From an uncultured Clostridia bacterium (GTDB lineage: Bacteria > Bacillota > Clostridia > TANB77 > CAG-508), in contig CANQHH010000028.1 in assembly GCA_947623615.1 (NCBI GenBank), forward strand, positions 1 to 10,633: 10,633 nucleotides of DNA, in the 5' to 3' direction. The notes under the pieces are model-generated. The model was not told the origin of the DNA, did no database searches, and was given only the letters and a program-made list of their open reading frames with translations. Below are positions 4,987-10,633 of the stretch, one piece after another. Each line of letters begins with the position of its first letter. Position 1 is the stretch's first letter. A program made the translations under genes and the position numbers.

Positions 4987-7894
4987 GACAAAAATACATG
5001 AAATTGCAAAAGAAATCGGCTTAACCAGTAAAGAAGTATTAGAAAGAGCACGTGAATTAGGAATTAGTGTAACTAGTCATTTAAGTTCTGTTGATGAGAC
5101 CAAAGCTAAAAAGATACGAGAGAGTTTTATGGAAAATAAAAAAGGGGTAGCTGAGAAAAAGCAGGATAAAAAGGGAACCAAAAGCAGGGATATTAAAGAA
5201 AATAAAAAAGAGGACACTCCAGTTATTATAAGAAGAGAAGTCATAATTGCTGAAGATGATAATGCTATAAACGATAAAAGCAATAATGATGAAAATAGGA
5301 GAAAAGATGTTGGTTTTGTAGAAAGAAATACTAATAAAGATTATAATATAGTGTATAGGAATAAACAAACAAAGCCACTTACGGTAAATGAATTATTTGG
5401 GATAAAAGAAAAGAAACCACAAGAGGATAAAAAAGTAGAAGAGAAGACAGAAAATATTAAGGAGACAAGAAAGCCAGAAGTGAAAGAGAAAGTAGAAGTT
5501 GTTAATACAAATAAAGAAATAGTAAATAAAATGCCTAGAGAAAATGAAATTAAAGTAAATAAAAATCCTATAAATGACACTAAAAATGTAGAAAATAATA
5601 AGAACAATAACAGCAATAATATTAATAACAATAATAATAACAACAATAATAATAATAACATGAATAAAAATAATAGAAACAATGGGTATAAAAATAATCA
5701 AAATGTGGACAATAAAAGTAACAATAAAAACAATCAAAGATACAATAATCAAAATAATAGGGGTCAATTTAATAAAAATAGACCTTTGGATGAAAAGGGC
5801 ATAGACAAAAATATAAAAAATATAATGGCAACAGAGACTGTTGAAAAGGAAAATCAAAGAGATTATACAAACAAGTCTATAGATAAGCAAAAAAATAACA
5901 ATCGATTTGACGATTCTAAAAATAATAAAAAACAAAATAAGTCTAGAAAAGCTGGAAGATTTGAAGAGTTTGATGGTGGAAAATTAAAGGATTTAAAACA
6001 AGTAGATAAGTTGTCAAATATGTTTAATGAGCAAGATGGTGGTATGTTAGAATATTATGATTTAACAACTGCTAGAGGCAAGAAAAACAAAAAGAAGCTT
6101 GTTAACAAAAATAATGAAGAAAGAAACAAGCAAAAGATTTTTGAATTAAAAGAGATAACAATTCCAGAAAATATTACAGTAAAAGATTTAGCAGCAGAAA
6201 TGAAAAAGACGACAGCAGAAGTTATAAAAAAATTATTTAATTTTGGAATAATGGCAACAATAAATAATTCAATAGATTTTGATACAGCATATTTAGTTGC
6301 AAGTGAATTTGGAATTACAGCTAATAAAAAAGAGCAAATAAGCGAAGAAGATATATTGTTTGATGAGACAGAAGATTCACCAGAGGATTTAAAACCAAGA
6401 CCACCAGTAGTTGTTGTAATGGGACACGTAGATCATGGTAAAACATCACTATTAGATGCAATAAGAAGTACTAATGTTATAGGTGGTGAAGCAGGTGGAA
6501 TTACACAACATATTGGTGCATATAAAGTAAATATAAATGGTAGGGAAATCACATTTTTAGATACACCAGGTCATGAAGCATTTACAAGCATGAGAGCCAG
6601 AGGTGCTCAAATTACAGATATAGCGATTTTAGTTGTTGCAGCAGATGATGGAGTTATGCCACAAACAATAGAGGCTATAAATCACGCAAAAGCTGCAGAT
6701 ACACCAATTATAGTTGCTATAAATAAAATCGACTTACCAAATGCAAATGTGGAAAAAATCAAACAAGAGTTAATGGAATATGATTTAGTTGCAGAAGAAT
6801 GGGGCGGAGATACAATATTTGTGCCAATATCTGCAAAGAAAAAGATAAATATAGAGAATTTGCTTGAAATGGTTTTATTGGTTGCAGATATGAAGGAACT
6901 TAAGGCAAATCCAAACAAACAAGCAAAAGGAACTGTAATAGAGGCAAGACTTGACAAGGCAAGAGGACCAATTGCATCAATGTTGATTCAAAGAGGAACA
7001 CTTGATGAAGGTGATACAGTTGTTGTTGGTACATCTATTGGAAGAATTAGAGCTATGAAAAATGATAAAGGACAAAGGATTAAAACAGCAGGACCATCAA
7101 CACCAGTTGAAATTATGGGTCTAACAAATGTGCCAGAAGCGGGCGATATATTCTATGAAGTAAAAAATGAAAAAATGGCAAAACATTTAATTGAAAGACG
7201 TAAACGTCAAGAAAGAGAAAAAAGAGTCGCTGAAAGCAATAAAGTAACATTAAGCAATTTATTTGAAAAAATGGAAACAGAAAACTTGAAACAATTACCA
7301 ATTATTGTAAAAGCAGATGTTCAAGGAACAGCGGAGGCTTTGAAACAATCATTAGAAAAAATTTCTAATGAAGAGGTAAGAGTAAAGGTTATTCATTCAG
7401 GAGTAGGTGCTGTTAATGAATCAGATGTACAACTAGCAAGAGCTGCAAAAGCGATAATAATTGCATTTGATGTAAGACCAAATTTAGCTGCAAAAGAGAT
7501 GGCAGAGAAGGAATCAGTTGAAATAAAACAATATTCTGTTATATACCAAGCAATAGAAGAAGTTGAAGCTGCAATGAAAGGTATGTTAGAGCCAGTATTT
7601 GAAGAAAAAGTAATTGGAAATGCAGAAGTAAGACAAACATTTAAAGTATCAAGTGTTGGAACTATTGCAGGATGTTATGTATTAGACGGTAAAATTGAAA
7701 GAAATGCAGGAGTTCGTGTAATACGTGATAATGTTGTAATACATGAAGGAAAATTGGCATCTTTAAAGAGATTTAAAGATGATGTAAAAGAAGTTACAAA
7801 AGGATATGAATGTGGAATTCAGATAGAAAAATACAATGACATAAAAGAATTAGACATCATAGAAGTTTTTGTAATGGAAGAAGTAAAAAAATAG
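4979..7894 (+). CDS. infB: Translation initiation factor IF-2, with long Asn-rich linker
   Basis: A 971-residue GTPase that brings initiator tRNA to the 30S subunit and promotes 70S joining. Order: first IF2_N module about 1-52; a low-complexity Lys/Glu/Asn linker about 55-390; a second IF2_N module about 393-450 (PENITVKDLAAEMKKTTAEV); the G domain with GHVDHGKT at 482-489, DTPGH at 528-532, NKID at 582-585 and a later SAKKK; then domains II, III and the fMet-tRNA-binding C2 domain, ending about 971. The linker holds an Asn-rich stretch at about 206-265 including 12 consecutive Asn (codons 5624-5659), and near its end a better-ordered island with MLEYYDLTTARGKK. The protein is longer than typical Bacillus IF2, and all extra length is linker. 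It starts with TTG and overlaps ylxQ by 8 nt; rbfA follows after 9 nt. Confidence 0.97.
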   Translation: MGKTKIHEIAKEIGLTSKEVLERARELGISVTSHLSSVDETKAKKIRESFMENKKGVAEKKQDKKGTKSRDIKENKKEDTPVIIRREVIIAEDDNAINDKSNNDENRRKDVGFVERNTNKDYNIVYRNKQTKPLTVNELFGIKEKKPQEDKKVEEKTENIKETRKPEVKEKVEVVNTNKEIVNKMPRENEIKVNKNPINDTKNVENNKNNNSNNINNNNNNNNNNNNMNKNNRNNGYKNNQNVDNKSNNKNNQRYNNQNNRGQFNKNRPLDEKGIDKNIKNIMATETVEKENQRDYTNKSIDKQKNNNRFDDSKNNKKQNKSRKAGRFEEFDGGKLKDLKQVDKLSNMFNEQDGGMLEYYDLTTARGKKNKKKLVNKNNEERNKQKIFELKEITIPENITVKDLAAEMKKTTAEVIKKLFNFGIMATINNSIDFDTAYLVASEFGITANKKEQISEEDILFDETEDSPEDLKPRPPVVVVMGHVDHGKTSLLDAIRSTNVIGGEAGGITQHIGAYKVNINGREITFLDTPGHEAFTSMRARGAQITDIAILVVAADDGVMPQTIEAINHAKAADTPIIVAINKIDLPNANVEKIKQELMEYDLVAEEWGGDTIFVPISAKKKINIENLLEMVLLVADMKELKANPNKQAKGTVIEARLDKARGPIASMLIQRGTLDEGDTVVVGTSIGRIRAMKNDKGQRIKTAGPSTPVEIMGLTNVPEAGDIFYEVKNEKMAKHLIERRKRQEREKRVAESNKVTLSNLFEKMETENLKQLPIIVKADVQGTAEALKQSLEKISNEEVRVKVIHSGVGAVNESDVQLARAAKAIIIAFDVRPNLAAKEMAEKESVEIKQYSVIYQAIEEVEAAMKGMLEPVFEEKVIGNAEVRQTFKVSSVGTIAGCYVLDGKIERNAGVRVIRDNVVIHEGKLASLKRFKDDVKEVTKGYECGIQIEKYNDIKELDIIEVFVMEEVKK

Positions 7895-7903
7895 GAGGGT
7901 ATA

Positions 7904-8257
7904 ATGCCGAAAAACGAAGCTAGACTAAGTAGAATAAATGAAGAATTAAAAAAAGAGCTTAGTCAAATAATCAATTATGAACTGAAAAATCCGAATGTTA
8001 CAGGAATGTTGACTGTTACAAGAGCAAAAATTACTCCAGATTTTAAATATGCTAAAGTTTATGTAAGCATATTAAATTCGAAAAATATAAAGAAAACAAT
8101 GGAGGGCTTAAAAGAATCTTCAGGATTTATAAGAAGTCAGATTGCTAAAACTATTAATTTAAGGATTACACCAGAATTGATATTTGAAATAGACGATTCT
8201 TTAGAACAAGGCGAAAAAATAGATACTATATTAAAAGAACTAAAAAAGGGAAAATAA
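7904..8257 (+). CDS. rbfA: RbfA, 30S ribosome-binding factor A
   Basis: A 117-residue protein of standard RbfA length with the KH-type fold pattern: RINEELKKELSQIINYELKNPNV, then TVTRAKITPDFKYAKVYVSIL, then FIRSQIAKTINLRITPELIFEIDDS. RbfA binds immature 30S subunits at the 16S rRNA 5' helix and neck and helps cold adaptation and late maturation. Its position directly after infB is conserved in many bacteria. The start ATG follows AGGAGGG with 5 nt spacing. A repeat-like insert separates its stop from nrnA. Confidence 0.96.
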   Translation: MPKNEARLSRINEELKKELSQIINYELKNPNVTGMLTVTRAKITPDFKYAKVYVSILNSKNIKKTMEGLKESSGFIRSQIAKTINLRITPELIFEIDDSLEQGEKIDTILKELKKGK

Positions 8258-8264
8258 AAGATGA

Positions 8265-8319
8265 TTGGTGAGACCTGTCCCCAAATCCTAAAAAAAAGGA
8301 AAAAGGGACTGTCCCCATT
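8265..8319. repeat. Repeat-like GTCCCC palindromic element between rbfA and nrnA
   Basis: The stretch contains GGTGAGACC (a GGT/ACC inverted repeat, 8267-8275), GTCCCC (8277-8282), TCCT and AGGA around an A-run (8286-8300), and GGGACTGTCCCC (8305-8316). GTCCC (8277-8281) can pair with GGGAC (8305-8309), with TCCT/AGGA inside the loop; alternatively GGGAC pairs locally with GTCCC (8311-8315). These G/C-rich blocks contrast with the A+T-rich surroundings and resemble the short GTCCC-type palindromic repeats scattered in some clostridial genomes, as I recall them. The nrnA ribosome binding site AAGGAGG starts right after it. A multicopy origin cannot be shown from one copy. Confidence 0.6.
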
Positions 8320-8330
8320 AAGGAGGAAGA

Positions 8331-9284
8331 ATGAGCACACTCGATAATATATTAGAGGAAATAAATAAAGCGAATAGCATAGTTATATTAACACATGATA
8401 ATCCTGATGGTGATGCTATAGGTACAAGTTTAGCGTTGTATAACGCTTTAAAAAATTATGGTAAGAATCCGGATGTTATAATTCCTGTATATCCACGTAT
8501 ATTTGATTTCTTACCAGGAATAGATGAAATAAAAGAAAAAAGTGATGTAGAAAAATATGACTTAGCAATTTCTGTAGATTGTGCTAGTATAAAAATGCTT
8601 AATGGATTTTCGGAGTATTTTGAAAAGGCTAAAACAAAGATTGCAATAGATCATCATAGTACAAATACTATGTTTGGAGATATTAATTTTGTTGATCCTG
8701 ATGCACCTGCTTGTAGTCAAATAATGATAGTTATATTAAATCATTTTAATATAGAAATAACTAAAGAAATTGGAAGTTGTATTTTAAGCGGAATTATTAC
8801 AGATACTGGAGGGTTCAAGTATTCTAGTGTTACAGCTGAAACTTTTCAATTTGTTGGTTGGCTATTAAATAAAGGTGTTAATGTTTCAAAAATTTATAGA
8901 AAAGTATTGCAAATAAAAACAAAAGCTAATTTTGAATTACATAGAATGGCATATGACAGAATAGAATTTTTAGAGGATGGAAAAATTGCATATACTTATA
9001 TAACTAAAGAGGACGAAATAAGTGTTAATGCACAACCAGGTGATCATGAAGGAATTGTTGAAATAGGAAGAGATGTAGAAGGTGTAGAAGTTTCAATATT
9101 TATACACCAAACTGAAAAAGGATGCAAAGTATCTTTACGTTCAAACGAATATGTAAATGTTTCAGATGTTTGTTTATCCTTTGGTGGAGGAGGACATCAA
9201 AGGGCTGCAGGTGCGTTACTACAGGGAAGTGTTGAACAGGTAAAAGATAAAATTTTATATCAAGTAAAATCATATCTAAAATAA
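8331..9284 (+). CDS. nrnA: NrnA-type DHH/DHHA1 nanoRNase and pAp phosphatase
   Basis: A 317-residue DHH-superfamily phosphoesterase. Metal-binding motifs are intact: HDNPDGDAIG from 22, VDCAS at 82-86, DHH at 107-109 followed by STN, and ITDTGGF at 156-162. The C-terminal DHHA1 domain ends with GGGGHQRAAGA from 285. NrnA family enzymes degrade 2-5 nt RNAs from the end and dephosphorylate 3'-phosphoadenosine 5'-phosphate with Mn2+. Placement between rbfA and truB is the common Firmicutes arrangement and supports NrnA over other DHH subfamilies (RecJ, GdpP), which carry extra domains. The start ATG has AAGGAGGA at 5-6 nt. truB follows after 38 nt. Confidence 0.92.
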   Translation: MSTLDNILEEINKANSIVILTHDNPDGDAIGTSLALYNALKNYGKNPDVIIPVYPRIFDFLPGIDEIKEKSDVEKYDLAISVDCASIKMLNGFSEYFEKAKTKIAIDHHSTNTMFGDINFVDPDAPACSQIMIVILNHFNIEITKEIGSCILSGIITDTGGFKYSSVTAETFQFVGWLLNKGVNVSKIYRKVLQIKTKANFELHRMAYDRIEFLEDGKIAYTYITKEDEISVNAQPGDHEGIVEIGRDVEGVEVSIFIHQTEKGCKVSLRSNEYVNVSDVCLSFGGGGHQRAAGALLQGSVEQVKDKILYQVKSYLK

Positions 9285-9322
9285 CTAAAACTGATAAATT
9301 AAAAGACAAGGATATATAATAT

Positions 9323-10228
9323 ATGTTAGATGGAATTATTGTTGTTAATAAACCTAAAGGCTATACATCACATGATGTTGTAAGTATAGTAAAGAAAATT
9401 GTAAAAGAAAAGGTTGGACATGCAGGAACTTTAGACCCGAATACAACCGGAGTACTACCTTTATTAATTGGAAAAGGGACAAAATTATCGTATTATTTAA
9501 TAAACCATGATAAAGAATATGAGGTAACATTACAATTAGGAGAAAAAACTGAAACAGCTGATTGTGAAGGAAGTATAATTGAAAAAAAAGAGGTTTCAAA
9601 TGATATGTTGCAAAAGGAAAATATTGAAAATGTAATGAAATCTTTTTTAGGAAAACAAGAACAGGTTCCACCAATATATTCAGCAATTAAAGTAAATGGT
9701 AAAAAGTTATATGAGTATGCAAGGCAAAATGAAAAAGTTGAAATACAGCCAAGAAAAATTGAAATATATGAAATTATCTTGAAAGATATTTTAGAGAAAA
9801 AGAAACAAATAATTTTTTCTGTAAAATGTTCTAAAGGGACATATATAAGAAGTTTATGTGAAGATATTGCTCAAAAGTTAGGAACAGTTGGATATATGAA
9901 AGAATTGCAAAGAACAGTGGTTGGAGAATTTACTATTTCTCAAACTGTTACTATAGAACAAATGCAAGAAAACATAAATAATAAAGAATTCTGGGAGAAT
10001 AATTTTATATCTATTGAATCTTTTTTTAATAAATTATATCCAGAAAATGAAATAGAGCTTGAAGAGAAGAGAATAACACCATTTTTAAATGGAGTAAAAT
10101 TGACTAAAATATTGCCAGATGGACTGTATAGAGTGTACACTAAAAATAAGAAATTTATAGGAATTGGAGAGGTAAAAAATAATTTAATAAAAAGAGAAAT
10201 AATAGTTGAAAATAATCTCAGTTTGTGA
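9323..10228 (+). CDS. truB: TruB, tRNA pseudouridine-55 synthase
   Basis: A 301-residue enzyme that isomerises U55 in the T-loop of most tRNAs. It opens DGIIVVNKPKGYTSHDVV and has the catalytic motif GHAGTLDP at 32-39 with nucleophile Asp38. PPIYSAIKVNGKKLYEYAR begins at 116 and KGTYIRSLCEDIA at 171. A reduced PUA-like C-terminal domain includes YRVYTKNKKFIGIGEV at about 269-284. The start ATG is preceded by AAGGAT about 11 nt upstream, a weaker and more distant ribosome binding site than its neighbours have. It is the last gene of the operon; the stop TGA lies about 35 nt before the structured RNA. ribF, often next after truB in Firmicutes, is not adjacent here. Confidence 0.96.
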   Translation: MLDGIIVVNKPKGYTSHDVVSIVKKIVKEKVGHAGTLDPNTTGVLPLLIGKGTKLSYYLINHDKEYEVTLQLGEKTETADCEGSIIEKKEVSNDMLQKENIENVMKSFLGKQEQVPPIYSAIKVNGKKLYEYARQNEKVEIQPRKIEIYEIILKDILEKKKQIIFSVKCSKGTYIRSLCEDIAQKLGTVGYMKELQRTVVGEFTISQTVTIEQMQENINNKEFWENNFISIESFFNKLYPENEIELEEKRITPFLNGVKLTKILPDGLYRVYTKNKKFIGIGEVKNNLIKREIIVENNLSL

Positions 10229-10263
10229 TAATATATATATAAGAAATAAAGATATAAAAGATT

Positions 10264-10462
10264 AAAACTTCCCTGCGTAGTACGTGTAGACTGGAATTTT
10301 AGAACCAACAATAGATTAAAGGGAGTCCGACTTTGAATGTGGCGTGTAGGCTTATTCAATTACGATATAAGAAACCCATGAGCATTCAACAAGACACCCA
10401 CCTGTGTAAACAGGCTCTTAAAATTTCATTCATCTTACGGCTAAAGTGGGGAGTTTTCTTTT
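10264..10462 (+). ncRNA. ssrS: Probable 6S RNA (SsrS), regulator of RNA polymerase
   Basis: There is no open frame here, and G/C content is higher than in its flanks. AAAACTTCCC (10264-10273) closes with GGGGAGTTTT (10448-10457) as a 10-bp terminal stem with one G-T pair, followed by CTTTTTGTTT as a terminator tail. Inside, GCGTA near 10275 can pair with TACGGC near 10437, TTGAATG (10333-10339) with CATTCAA (10383-10389), CTTAT (10351-10355) with ATAAG (10367-10371), and CCTGT (10401-10405) with ACAGG (10410-10414) around a GTAA tetraloop. Size near 200 nt, a long closed rod with open internal bubbles, and blocks such as CCCTGCG and GAATGTGGCG fit 6S RNA as I recall clostridial members. 6S mimics an open promoter and binds housekeeping RNA polymerase. 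The promoter is unclear: TATAAA at 10253-10258 is a possible -10 with a poor -35. If not 6S, it is still a strong structured RNA candidate. Confidence 0.72.
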
Positions 10463-10480
10463 TGTTTAGATGAGGAAAAT

Positions 10481-10633
10481 ATGAAAATAAAAGAATTATA
10501 TGATTATGCAATTAAATTACTTAAAAAGTATAATATAGAAGATGCTAATTTAAAATCTAGAATTTTACTTTGTTATGTTTTGGGAAAAGATAAAAATTAC
10601 ATAAATGTGAATTATAATCAAGAAGTAGATAAA
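10481..10633 (+). CDS. prmC: PrmC (HemK), release factor glutamine methyltransferase, N-terminal part
   Basis: The first 51 codons of a gene that runs off the right edge. Residues begin MKIKELYDYAIKLLKKY, then NIEDANLKSRILLCYVLGKDK, matching the helical substrate-recognition domain of PrmC (family pattern: a helix, then sarlDAelLLahvLg). PrmC methylates the GGQ glutamine of release factors RF1 and RF2. The catalytic NPPY motif and SAM-binding domain lie outside the window, so the call rests on the N-terminal domain alone. The start ATG follows TGAGG with 5 nt spacing and lies about 20 nt past the RNA terminator. prmC usually pairs with prfA, so prfA just beyond the edge is a testable expectation. 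Confidence 0.72.
   Translation, partial: MKIKELYDYAIKLLKKYNIEDANLKSRILLCYVLGKDKNYINVNYNQEVDK

Noticed and set aside
5341..5935. Two long minus-strand open frames opposite infB, one translating to a Leu-rich, membrane-like protein
   Set aside because: They are the antisense of the Asn/Lys-rich IF2 linker: AAT/AAC read backwards gives ATT/GTT and, in another frame, TTA/TTG. They have no ribosome binding site and lie inside an essential gene.
8261..8347. Short open frame of 28 codons between rbfA and nrnA starting ATG 8261
   Set aside because: It has no ribosome binding site, runs through the palindromic insert and overlaps the nrnA start. Its peptide is just a translation of the repeat.
9314..9319. 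TATAAT just before the truB start, as a possible internal promoter
   Set aside because: No -35 box lies at suitable spacing. The -10-like sequence would start transcription inside truB, and such hexamers are expected by chance in A+T-rich spacers.
10264..10467. T-box or riboswitch leader for prmC
   Set aside because: I see no AGGGTGGNACCGCG-type T-box sequence and no recognisable riboswitch core. The long closing stem with one terminal U-tract fits a discrete RNA better.

Overview
The window is strongly A+T-rich, uses the standard bacterial code (TGA is a real stop in truB), has strong GGAGG-type ribosome binding sites and favours AGA/ATA codons. With the gene order rimP-nusA-ylxR-ylxQ-infB-rbfA-nrnA-truB, this points to a low-GC Firmicute, most likely a member of Clostridia. 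It is core chromosome, not an island: I see no transposase, prophage, CRISPR array, tRNA or rRNA.

Layout. Positions 2-85 hold the last codons of an unidentified plus-strand gene. Positions 86-266 carry no gene but are packed with hairpins: one long, probably bidirectional terminator, then a chain of hairpins, three of which have GAA loops. From 2537 leftward to 267 lies mutS2 on the minus strand. A 180-base divergent intergenic region (2538-2716) holds a near-consensus housekeeping promoter and a perfect 12-bp leader hairpin. From there a plus-strand operon runs to 10228. The window closes with a structured RNA of about 200 nt that I assign to the 6S RNA family (10264-10462) and the beginning of prmC (from 10481).

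How the genes work together. The operon is a translation and RNA-maturation unit: RimP and RbfA mature the 30S subunit, IF2 initiates translation, NusA couples transcription to termination and antitermination, YlxR and YlxQ are RNA-binding partners, NrnA finishes RNA decay, and TruB makes pseudouridine 55 in tRNA. MutS2 (ribosome rescue or recombination control) and PrmC (release-factor methylation) on the flanks also concern the ribosome. A 6S RNA would act on RNA polymerase.

The points most worth a second look are these. The ylxR/ylxQ and ylxQ/infB overlaps reuse almost the same 15-base segment as ribosome binding site, TTG start and upstream gene C-terminus. A repeat-like insert of GTCCC/GGGAC motifs sits between rbfA and nrnA. 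There is a hairpin cluster with two GCGAAGC cores downstream of mutS2. IF2 has a long asparagine-rich linker. The RNA gene sits between truB and prmC. I found no convincing evidence of a wholly new multi-gene system.
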